Assembly (NCBI GenBank): GCA_025057395.1
Contig: JANWXU010000003.1
Coordinates: 1 to 64,000 of the forward strand
Reading direction: 5' to 3'
DNA from: Bacteroidia bacterium
Lineage (GTDB): Bacteria > Bacteroidota > Bacteroidia > J057 > JANWXU01
Length of the DNA stretch: 64,000 nucleotides
The position numbers were made by a program, and so were the translations under genes. Under the pieces are notes generated by a model. It saw only the letters and a program-made list of their open reading frames with translations. It was not told where the DNA came from and searched no databases. This document shows positions 21,126 through 29,755 of this stretch, piece after piece (position 1 is the first letter of the stretch; each line of letters opens with the position of its first letter).

Positions 21126-22670
21126 CTAGTTAATATTCTTATTCTTATTGAGAAAATCTAAAATTTTATCCATATTTATTATTTTTCCACTCCGATTCGT
21201 TTCTGTTTGCTCCCAGGAGCTACTAGCAGCTAATATTTCGTAGGCTTCCTTTTGCTGAATACTAGGATTAATAGACTTAAATACTCCCAAAATACCTGCT
21301 ACTAAAGGAGTTGCCATTGAGGTCCCGCTTAAAGCCACGTAACCATTACCAGGCTTTAGAGAAAGTATATTTACACCCGGCGCAGCTACGGCGTAAGGAA
21401 TACCCTCCACTGTATTCGAAAAAGGAGCCAACTCATTTTTTTCATTTAAAGCTGTAACCACAATTACACCTGGTACATTAGCTGGAGAAAACTCTATGGC
21501 TGCTTCACTATTATTCCCCGCAGCTACTACCACTAAGCAGCCCTTGCGAAGAGCAAAATGAATAGCATCTACTTCGGCTTTGGGCGGTTTAGGATGCCAC
21601 CCTCCTAGCGATAGCGAAATAACATCCGCCCCCGCTTGCACCGCTTCTATAATAGCCGAAGCTACACTTTCAACACTTCCTCTACCCTTGGCATCCAACG
21701 CAGGGAAACTCATAATTTCAATGAATTTCCCTTCCCAATTTAGCGAGGCTATCCCTAGCTTATTATTAGCAACAGCCCCTGCGATTCCAGCACAATGGGT
21801 TCCATGACCATTTTCATCAAAACTACCTGGCGAAGGACAAAAAGACTCCTCTAAATCTTCATGGTCTTTATCTACACCAGTATCGATAATAGCAATTCTT
21901 GCCTTACGAATTGGCTTAAGGGCACGGAGCTTATCAAAAGAAAGCTGAATACTTTTTAGTGCCCATTGCTGCGAAACAAAAGGGTCGTTGGTTAGATGCT
22001 CCTGTTCCTTGGAAACCGCATGCGCTTCTAAAACAGGTACTTGCCACCTTTGATAATTAGGCTCGTAACTATCTACATTCTCTTTATCTGCCCCCAAAAG
22101 CTTCGCTAGTTTTTCTCCCTTATCAGCAGGACAATTAATTAAAAAATATTGAGCTAAATTTTCATCTTCTTGCAGCGAAACAGTAGTAAAGATTTTGGTA
22201 TAAGAAGCTCCCGCTTCTTTTAACCACGGAACTACCTCGTCAATTGAATCATCGGGTCCTAGTTCTAAAAGATATTGCACTGTAGAAACCGTTGGTTCTC
22301 GCTGTTTTTCTCCTAATAAATTATTAAAAGCAGAATAGGCAAAAGAAAGCAAGTACCATCCTAAAGCAATAGCCATCACCAAAATACCATTGACTATAAA
22401 AAATGTTGCTCTTCTCTTATTTAACCTTTCCCAAAGGTAAGTTAGCAAAAAAGCAAGTCCTAAGTCTCGTAAAGTTACTACCACTGCTTGCTCCTCGCTA
22501 GCAATATAGCGATAAAGCAATGCCAGTGGTAATACTAATAAGGCTGCCCACCGTAGCTTCAACCTGCCGCTCTCTACTGTATGCATTCCCTTAGCTAACA
22601 GTAAGGAACCCACTATTATAAGTAGAAAAGATAATAAGTGCCACTCCATCAAAAGTTTATAGTACCCCAT
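21126..22670 (-). CDS. Membrane-anchored S8 (subtilisin-like) serine peptidase
   Basis: Catalytic triad motifs IAIIDTGVDKDHEDL, ENGHGTHCAGIAGA, LSGTSMATPLVAG. About 110 aa of N-terminal hydrophobic helices precede an inhibitor-I9-like stretch. Confidence 0.9.
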   Translation of the reverse strand: MGYYKLLMEWHLLSFLLIIVGSLLLAKGMHTVESGRLKLRWAALLVLPLALLYRYIASEEQAVVVTLRDLGLAFLLTYLWERLNKRRATFFIVNGILVMAIALGWYLLSFAYSAFNNLLGEKQREPTVSTVQYLLELGPDDSIDEVVPWLKEAGASYTKIFTTVSLQEDENLAQYFLINCPADKGEKLAKLLGADKENVDSYEPNYQRWQVPVLEAHAVSKEQEHLTNDPFVSQQWALKSIQLSFDKLRALKPIRKARIAIIDTGVDKDHEDLEESFCPSPGSFDENGHGTHCAGIAGAVANNKLGIASLNWEGKFIEIMSFPALDAKGRGSVESVASAIIEAVQAGADVISLSLGGWHPKPPKAEVDAIHFALRKGCLVVVAAGNNSEAAIEFSPANVPGVIVVTALNEKNELAPFSNTVEGIPYAVAAPGVNILSLKPGNGYVALSGTSMATPLVAGILGVFKSINPSIQQKEAYEILAASSSWEQTETNRSGKIINMDKILDFLNKNKNIN

Positions 22671-22844
22671 GAAACTTTTAGAATTTAATCAGGTAGTAAA
22701 ATACATATTTCTTACACCAAGAAGCAAGCCTAAAATAAAATTTATTTAATTTTTATGCTAAATAATTAGGCTTTCAGGGTACTTAAACCAAGACTTTTCT
22801 TTAGTTATTAATCATAAGTTAACCATGCTTATGTTTAAGTATAC

Positions 22845-23936
22845 CTATTGACGCCAAAATTTTTTGATGGTACCCTCAGAAGAAAAAACAATTAGTACGT
22901 GCTCTTGAAATATGCAATAGGAGCGTTTCTTATGTCCTGGGAACGTAATGTAAAAGCTAGAATTTTCAAAAGAAAAATTTTCAATAGGCAAACGAAACAC
23001 TTTCTTTTGTTTATCATTCTTATAAAGCAATACAAACTGAAAAGGCTTAGGTAAAAGCAAGATATTCTCCTTAGATTTACCCCGCTCAAAATACTGAAAA
23101 TAAATGGTATCTGCTGCACTGGTTAATCGAAAAAAAGAAAGTTCTTTAAAAGCATAAGTTTTATAAAAGTTTTTTTGCCCCAAATTATGGTGCCATTCTG
23201 CGAGAGTAGCGCCTGGGCAACAGCCAACTACCAAACTCAGAGTTTCCGTTTGCAGGGAACCTGGTAGCTGAATTTGAAACATAATTTGTATTACATCTGG
23301 CGAACTACAGAAAGGAATATATGCGGCTTGTACAGCTACATTTTGGTTTTTTTGTTGACTATAAGCTATATACTGCACAATTGGTTTTGAATACCCTGTT
23401 TCCATCTTCACTATTAAACTTTCTATTCCACCTGCTCCTTGGTACGCTTGGTATTCACCACTAAAAAACTTGTATTCGTTCCAACGAATAGGCCTGCAAA
23501 CAATTTTTTGCTGGGGTGAAAACTCTATAGTAAGCGAATAACCCAAAAATTGGGGCTCTTGTTTAAAGAAAATTGGAATATTTGACCATGCTTTCCCCCC
23601 CTTTATCTGCTTATAATAATCAAAAGGTAATAAGGAAACAATGGCTTTGCCATTAGGCAAAAAACTGTGAAAAATAACCTCATAAGCAAAAAATTGAGTA
23701 GCCTCATGAGAAGCACTAAAAAAATGAGCTCTTAATTTCTGAGATTCTATCCAAAAAGAAAAAATAGCATTTTCGCCGCGATATACTCCTGTAAATTGTT
23801 TTAGATATTGTTGCTCCTGTATCTTTGCATGAACCCTACCCATTTGCTGCAAGGGCAGCACCAGAAAAAAACAACAGAAAATTATCAAAAATGAAATGCA
23901 ATGATAGTCGATCAAAAAAAAGATAAAAAAGAACAT
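22845..23936 (-). CDS. Hypothetical protein with an N-terminal hydrophobic segment
   Basis: 363-aa ORF filling an otherwise empty interval; N-terminal MFFFIFFLIDYHCISFLIIFCCFFLVLPLQQ. No family recognised. Confidence 0.65.
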   Translation of the reverse strand: MFFFIFFLIDYHCISFLIIFCCFFLVLPLQQMGRVHAKIQEQQYLKQFTGVYRGENAIFSFWIESQKLRAHFFSASHEATQFFAYEVIFHSFLPNGKAIVSLLPFDYYKQIKGGKAWSNIPIFFKQEPQFLGYSLTIEFSPQQKIVCRPIRWNEYKFFSGEYQAYQGAGGIESLIVKMETGYSKPIVQYIAYSQQKNQNVAVQAAYIPFCSSPDVIQIMFQIQLPGSLQTETLSLVVGCCPGATLAEWHHNLGQKNFYKTYAFKELSFFRLTSAADTIYFQYFERGKSKENILLLPKPFQFVLLYKNDKQKKVFRLPIENFSFENSSFYITFPGHKKRSYCIFQEHVLIVFSSEGTIKKFWRQ

Positions 23937-24184
23937 CCTACGCTACCAAATTTAATATATAATCCTATGCTAAATAAGTGGTTTATAATTTATTACCCAT
24001 TCCCTTTTTTAGAACCACTTTTAAATTAATAATTTTACTATTGACTATCAATGATATAAGCATAAATATATTGTTGAAATTGTTTTTTTATGTTTTATTG
24101 TGTATTTTTGTATACAATGCAATATACATGTTAAACAAAAAAGTGTACACTTTTATTTCTGTTTTACCTAAGCTTAGCAATTCT

Positions 24185-24736
24185 ATGCAGGTGTACTATT
24201 TCCTAATTTTATTTGCTCTTTGCGTGGGGATAAATTATAATTTTGCATGGGCTCAAAAAAAACAACGTGCGCGTGATAAAAAGGCAAAAATAGAACAGCC
24301 CACTACAACTCCTGTTACTCTTATGGCTCCTGAACCGCCACTAATTAATTCCAAGCCTACAGAAAAAGAACTTGAAAAATCACCTGTTAGCAATAAGCCC
24401 AAGGGTCCATACTTAGTACTAGAAAGCGACTCATATAATTTTGGAAAAGTAAAACAGGGGGAAGTTATTAAACATAGCTTCAGAATCAAAAACCAAGGCA
24501 GTGCAGATTTGTTGCTGACGAGTGTAAAGCCTAGCTGCGGCTGTACTATTTCAGAGTGGCCTAAGAATGCTATAAAACCTGGTGAAACTGCTCAAATTGA
24601 TGTCAAGTTTAATACGGCTGGTAAACTAGGAAAACAAAAAAAATCCATAACTATCTCCACTAATATGGAACCCAATAACCTAGTAGTACTCTACCTCGAG
24701 GGAGAAGTAATTAACCCTTTACTCCCCTCCCCCTAG
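24185..24736 (+). CDS. DUF1573 domain-containing secreted protein (start revised from 23978)
   Basis: In-frame Met at 24185 begins a signal peptide MQVYYFLILFALCVGINYNFAWA. DUF1573 core DSYNFGKVKQGEVIKHSFRIKNQGSADLLLTSVKPSCGCTISEWPKNAIKPGETAQIDVKFNTAGKLG. Confidence 0.85.
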   Translation: MQVYYFLILFALCVGINYNFAWAQKKQRARDKKAKIEQPTTTPVTLMAPEPPLINSKPTEKELEKSPVSNKPKGPYLVLESDSYNFGKVKQGEVIKHSFRIKNQGSADLLLTSVKPSCGCTISEWPKNAIKPGETAQIDVKFNTAGKLGKQKKSITISTNMEPNNLVVLYLEGEVINPLLPSP

Positions 24737-24808
24737 CAATTTTTTTCTTTTCATGTTACCCTCTAGTCTTTATATTTTTTCTGCTACTCAGCTGAATGAT
24801 AAAATAAA

Positions 24809-26584
24809 ATGCAGCCTAAATTACTTTCCTCAACTAAAAAAAATACTTTCCACAGACTATTAATCTTCCTCCTCCCCTACAAAAAAACTTTTATTATAGG
24901 ACTCCTACTAACTTTTATTTCTTCAATACTTAACCCTATTCGCCCCTATTGGATACAATCTATCATTGATAATGAAATAGCAGCTGGAAATACTAGTGCC
25001 CTTAGAATATCCATTCTAGGGGTTGCTATGCTAGTAATTTTACAAGCTGTATTAATGTATTTTCAGATTGTTACAACCCACACGCTAGGGCAGAATATTC
25101 TAAACGATATGCGCAATACTGTATTTGAACATATTTTACACCTAAAAGTACAATACTTTGACAAAACCCCTATAGGCATCCTACAAACAAGAACTATTAG
25201 TGATATCCAAACCCTTAATAATATTTTTAGCGAAGGGCTTGTTACTATAGGGGGAGAGTTTTTACAGCTCATCACTATTCTCATTCTTATGTTTATCACT
25301 AGCTGGCAACTTACTCTTCTTGTGCTGGCAATAATTCCTTTACTAGTGATTGCTATCTATGTTTTCAAAAAAAATGTCAATGAAGCCTTTAACAGAGTTC
25401 GTAAATACGTAGCAGAACTAAATAGTTATTTGCAAGAGCACATCACAGGGCTTACCATAACCCAACTTTTTAATAAAGAAAAAAGAGAAGCCCAAAATTT
25501 TGATAGAATTAATCAATTGCACCAAAAGGCCCACATAGATACTATCTATTATTACAGTATATTTTTCCCGGTAGTTGAATTCATGGCGGCTCTTGCACTT
25601 GCTATTGTAGTATGGCACGGCACACAAGAAGTACTCCAAGAAAATATTACCTTTGGAGTTTTAGTAGCCTTTCTAATGTACATCCAAATGTTTTTCCGCC
25701 CCATCCGAATGCTAGCTGACCAATTCAATGCTCTTCAACTGGGAATTGTTAGTGCAGAACGCATTTTTAAAGTATTAGATACACAAGATTTTATTTTAGA
25801 TCCCCAGCAGCCCCAAAATAATCCCAACTTATTTCATAAGCCTGTAAGTATTACTTTTGAAAATGTCACTTTTGGATATAATCCTCTTCACCCTGTGCTC
25901 AAAAATATTAGCTTTCACGTTTGCGCTGGTACTACTACCGCAATAGTAGGGGCTACCGGCTCTGGAAAAACAACTATTTTTAATCTGATTAAACGATTTT
26001 ATGAAATAGAGCAAGGTAAAATTCTTATTGATAACCTCCCAGTTCAAAGCTATACTCAAGCAGAACTTCATAAAGCAATAGGCGTAGTAATGCAGGATGT
26101 ATTTCTTTTTTCGGGTAGTATTTATGATAACATTACTCTTTTCAACCCTCATTTCTCACTTTCTCAGGTACAAAAAGCAGCAGAAATAATCGGAATTCAT
26201 TCGTTTATTATGCAGCTTCCCCAAGGCTACTATTTTCGTGTTGGAGAAAGGGGGGCTACTCTATCAGCGGGTCAGCGCCAACTCATTGCATTTGTGCGTA
26301 TTCTACTCTATAATCCTAAAATAATTTTACTAGATGAAGCTACAGCTAATATAGATAGCCAAACCGAAGTACTAATTCAAAATGCACTTACACAGGTTCT
26401 TTCTCATAGAACCTGCATAATAATAGCTCACCGCCTATCTACAATACAGCGTGCAGACCAAATTATAGTTATGCGAAAAGGAGAAATTGTTGAAAGCGGC
26501 AAACATGATGAGCTCTTACAAAAAAATGGCTACTATAAAAAGCTGTTTATGTATCAATATGCCAGCTTTTCACCTACCTATTAA
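24809..26584 (+). CDS. ABC transporter, fused permease/ATP-binding (MsbA-like exporter)
   Basis: ABC transmembrane region plus Walker A GATGSGKTTIF, signature LSAGQRQLIAFVRIL, Walker B IILLDEATANID, H-loop AHRLST. Confidence 0.93.
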   Translation: MQPKLLSSTKKNTFHRLLIFLLPYKKTFIIGLLLTFISSILNPIRPYWIQSIIDNEIAAGNTSALRISILGVAMLVILQAVLMYFQIVTTHTLGQNILNDMRNTVFEHILHLKVQYFDKTPIGILQTRTISDIQTLNNIFSEGLVTIGGEFLQLITILILMFITSWQLTLLVLAIIPLLVIAIYVFKKNVNEAFNRVRKYVAELNSYLQEHITGLTITQLFNKEKREAQNFDRINQLHQKAHIDTIYYYSIFFPVVEFMAALALAIVVWHGTQEVLQENITFGVLVAFLMYIQMFFRPIRMLADQFNALQLGIVSAERIFKVLDTQDFILDPQQPQNNPNLFHKPVSITFENVTFGYNPLHPVLKNISFHVCAGTTTAIVGATGSGKTTIFNLIKRFYEIEQGKILIDNLPVQSYTQAELHKAIGVVMQDVFLFSGSIYDNITLFNPHFSLSQVQKAAEIIGIHSFIMQLPQGYYFRVGERGATLSAGQRQLIAFVRILLYNPKIILLDEATANIDSQTEVLIQNALTQVLSHRTCIIIAHRLSTIQRADQIIVMRKGEIVESGKHDELLQKNGYYKKLFMYQYASFSPTY

Positions 26585-26614
26585 TACTCATTAATAAAAA
26601 AATTCTACTTTATT

Positions 26615-27823
26615 GTGCCCAAACAGCAACATATTCTTGAACACATTAAAACTCAAGCACAAAATATTTTCCCAAAAGTTGTTGCTATTAGAAGGCAGAT
26701 TCATCAATATCCAGAACTAGCTTTTGAAGAATATCAAACTGCCAAACTAGTAGCAGACTTTCTAAAAGAATTAGGCTTACAAGTACAAGAAGGGGTAGCT
26801 AAAACAGGCGTAGTAGCTTTGCTAAAGGGTGCAAAGCCGGGTCGAGTAATTGCTCTCCGGGCAGATATGGATGCGCTACCTATTCAAGAAGCTAATCCAG
26901 TTGAATACGCATCTTGTATTAATGGGAAAATGCATGCTTGCGGTCACGATGCTCATACAGCCTCACTGCTAGGCTGCGCAGCCATCCTCACTACTCTAAA
27001 AGACGAACTTCCCGGCCAAGTAAAATTTATTTTTCAGCCGTCAGAAGAAAAAGAACCTGGCGGCGCCTCCGTTATGATACACGAAGGAGTTTTGAAAAAT
27101 CCTGCGCCCCAAGCTATAATTGCTCAACATGTGGCTTCTTATCTTCCGGTAGGCAAAATTGGCATTCGAGCCGGAGAATACATGGCATCTGCTGACGAAA
27201 TTCGCATAGTTATCCGCGGCAAAGGAGGGCATGGTGCGCAGCCCCATACTTGCATAGACCCTATCGTAATTGCTGCCCAAATAATTGTTACTCTACAGCA
27301 ACTAGTAAGCCGCGTTGCAGACCCTAGAATTCCTACCGTACTTACCTTTGGAAAAATAGAAGCTCAAGGCGCAACTAATGTTATACCCGATACTGCCTAC
27401 TTAGAAGGAACTTTTAGAACCTTCGACGAAAAATGGCGCACCCAAGCCCACCAGTGGATACAAAAAACAGTAAAGGGTATAGCAGAAAGTTTAGGAGCTG
27501 AAGTAAATATTCAACTTCAAAAAGGATATCCCGTATTATATAACGATGTATTGCTCACTCAGCAAATTCGAGAGAATATTGCCTTTTATGTAGGAGAAGA
27601 AAATATTGAAGAATTACCCATTTGGATGGCTTCAGAAGATTTTGCTTTTTATACTCACCATATCCCTGGCTGTTTTTACCGCTTAGGTACACGTAACGAA
27701 AGCAAGGGTATTGTGCACCCTGTTCACACCCCTTATTTCAATATCGATGAAGACGCGTTACGAATTTCTACCGGACTTATGGCATGGCTTACTTACTGCT
27801 ACCTAATATCTCATAGTTCTTGA
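26615..27823 (+). CDS. M20 family amidohydrolase/peptidase (GTG start)
   Basis: RRQIHQYPELAFEEYQTA, ALRADMDALPIQE, HACGHDAHTASLLG, KFIFQPSEEKEPGGASVMI, GKGGHGAQPH. Confidence 0.92.
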   Translation: MPKQQHILEHIKTQAQNIFPKVVAIRRQIHQYPELAFEEYQTAKLVADFLKELGLQVQEGVAKTGVVALLKGAKPGRVIALRADMDALPIQEANPVEYASCINGKMHACGHDAHTASLLGCAAILTTLKDELPGQVKFIFQPSEEKEPGGASVMIHEGVLKNPAPQAIIAQHVASYLPVGKIGIRAGEYMASADEIRIVIRGKGGHGAQPHTCIDPIVIAAQIIVTLQQLVSRVADPRIPTVLTFGKIEAQGATNVIPDTAYLEGTFRTFDEKWRTQAHQWIQKTVKGIAESLGAEVNIQLQKGYPVLYNDVLLTQQIRENIAFYVGEENIEELPIWMASEDFAFYTHHIPGCFYRLGTRNESKGIVHPVHTPYFNIDEDALRISTGLMAWLTYCYLISHSS

Positions 27824-28776
27824 TTTTGCTGTTGAGCTACGCTGGAAGCAACAAAAATCTGGGGGTAGTGAGAAATAAAATTCCGGTGCAAGCTTAAAAT
27901 CACTATCGTAAGGATGCCCAAGGCTAATGTACTATTAATGCCTTCATTATTTTTAATGAGCTCATTCCCCTCTTCAATGTACAATAATAAAAATTGGCTA
28001 AAACCTGCTATCATGCCATGAAAAATAGCAGAACCTAAAATACTTCCCGAATAATAACGCAAAAAGCAGAGCCAAAAAGAAAAAATAAGATAGTGAATAA
28101 GCATAACAGGAATCCCCCCCCATGCGTAGCTAGGAAAGCTCTTACCTAAAATTGTTAAAGGAAGTAGCCAGATTCCCCAAATAGCCCCCACTAATAAGTT
28201 ACTTTTCCAAAACCCCAGTCTGAGCGCTTGTTTTTGTAAAAATCCTCGCCACCCTAATTCTTGTCCCACGTAAAAAGGAAGGCTGAAAAAATAGCCTAAA
28301 AAAATACTGCTAATTATACCTGTTATTAAAGTAAAAAACGGGCCGTAGCTGATAACTAGCTCAATCTGCTGTGGACTTACCCCTTGCTTCTGTAAGTAAA
28401 CAGTGTAAGTTTTTCTAAAAAATTCTTTTGTAAAATTTAATTTGCCCCACCAGGAAATTTCTAAAATATTTCCTAGTATAAAATAAAGACTAAAAAATAA
28501 AAAAATCCAAGCTAGAAAAAAAAAAGTAATATTTCGTATAGCTTTCCAAGAAATGTCTTGCCAACTTAAACCTAAATCCGCCCAAGATATGCCATATACC
28601 CATTTTCCTAATAATAAACTCACAATAGCAGGAGAAGACATATACCCTAAACCAATCGCATAAAAAGCTGAAGGCGAATCCCACTTCACATTCAATAAAT
28701 GTAGGCTAAGTAATATAGACCAACTCAAAATATAAGTTAAAATGGTATAGTGTATAATCGGACTAAGCTTAAACAT
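27811..28776 (-). CDS. CPBP family intramembrane metalloprotease (Abi-like)
   Basis: Multi-TM protein with the conserved VGQELGWRGFLQKQAL block and downstream ILGSAIFHGMIAG. Confidence 0.85.
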   Translation of the reverse strand: MFKLSPIIHYTILTYILSWSILLSLHLLNVKWDSPSAFYAIGLGYMSSPAIVSLLLGKWVYGISWADLGLSWQDISWKAIRNITFFFLAWIFLFFSLYFILGNILEISWWGKLNFTKEFFRKTYTVYLQKQGVSPQQIELVISYGPFFTLITGIISSIFLGYFFSLPFYVGQELGWRGFLQKQALRLGFWKSNLLVGAIWGIWLLPLTILGKSFPSYAWGGIPVMLIHYLIFSFWLCFLRYYSGSILGSAIFHGMIAGFSQFLLLYIEEGNELIKNNEGINSTLALGILTIVILSLHRNFISHYPQIFVASSVAQQQNQEL

Positions 28777-28878
28777 CGAAACATTTATTGAAATTGCAAT
28801 TTACAATTTTGTTTTCGTTCCTTTCTATTCTTAACTTAGTAAGGAGATTTCTCTTTTTACTCTAATTTTTTATGTAAT

Positions 28879-29616
28879 ATGCTCACTCAAGAAATTCTTA
28901 GTCGATGTTTATTTTTAGATATCGAAACAGTACCTATTGCACCAGAATATAGTGCTCTCACAGAACCTATGCAAAAGTGTTGGGAAAAAAAAGTGCGTAC
29001 CAAAATTCAAGAAGGCCACCTTCCCCAAACTCTGTATGACCAAATGGCGGGCATTAGCGCCGAATTTGCAAAAATTATTTGTATTTCTTGTGGCGTAATT
29101 CAATTTCCTAAGGAAAAAAATGGTATTGCCCCTAAAGTACGTATACTATCTTTTACACATGAAGATGAAAAAGAATTAATCCTTTCTTTTTGGCAAGTAA
29201 TAAATAGACATTTTAAAAATGCTTCTTCTTCCAAGTACATTTGTGGACACAACATTAAGGAATTTGATATACCCTTTATTTGCCGAAGAGCCGTAATTCA
29301 CCAACTCTTGCCCTTACCTACTCCTCTTCAACTTTTTGGCAAAAGGCCTTGGGAAGTTCAACACTTATTGGACACTATGGAATTCTGGAAATTTGGAGAT
29401 AATAAAGCCTTCACTAGCCTAGAACTTTTAGCCCTAGCATTGGGCATTCCTTCTCCTAAAAATGATTTAGATGGAAGCCAAATAGCTCAAGTATATTGGC
29501 AAGAACAAGATATTAAAAGAATTAAAAATTACTGTGAGCAAGATGTTAAGACTACCATTCAAGTTGCTTTACGCTTGGCGGGTCTCAACCCATTTGATTT
29601 AGACCTCAATAGTTAA
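28879..29616 (+). CDS. Predicted 3'-5' exonuclease (PolB-related, DnaQ-like fold)
   Basis: FLDIETVPI (DxE), ICGHNIKEFDIPFICRRAV, YCEQDVKTTIQVALRL. Confidence 0.85.
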   Translation: MLTQEILSRCLFLDIETVPIAPEYSALTEPMQKCWEKKVRTKIQEGHLPQTLYDQMAGISAEFAKIICISCGVIQFPKEKNGIAPKVRILSFTHEDEKELILSFWQVINRHFKNASSSKYICGHNIKEFDIPFICRRAVIHQLLPLPTPLQLFGKRPWEVQHLLDTMEFWKFGDNKAFTSLELLALALGIPSPKNDLDGSQIAQVYWQEQDIKRIKNYCEQDVKTTIQVALRLAGLNPFDLDLNS

Positions 29617-29755
29617 TAATATTTCTCTCCTAACTTAGTGAAAAATGAATTAGCTTATATCTCTATTCATATTATCAAGTGGATGGAGCTTTTATATCGA
29701 AACCTAGCCCCATTTTTTTTTCACCAAATAGGTCCTATTCGTAGAAATTCAATTT

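Noticed and set aside
25829-26152. 107-aa minus-strand ORF
   Set aside because: Antisense to the ABC transporter ATPase domain.
26938-27195. 85-aa plus-strand ORF
   Set aside because: Out-of-frame ORF inside the M20 amidohydrolase gene.
28791-28802. 12-bp perfect palindrome AAATTGCAATTT between CPBP and exonuclease genes
   Set aside because: Short and AT-rich in an AT-rich intergenic region; expected by chance without conservation data.
29640-29755. Possible small ORF upstream of the histidine kinase (MKNELAYISIHIIKW...)
   Set aside because: No ribosome-binding signal or homology I can support; it overlaps the kinase start.
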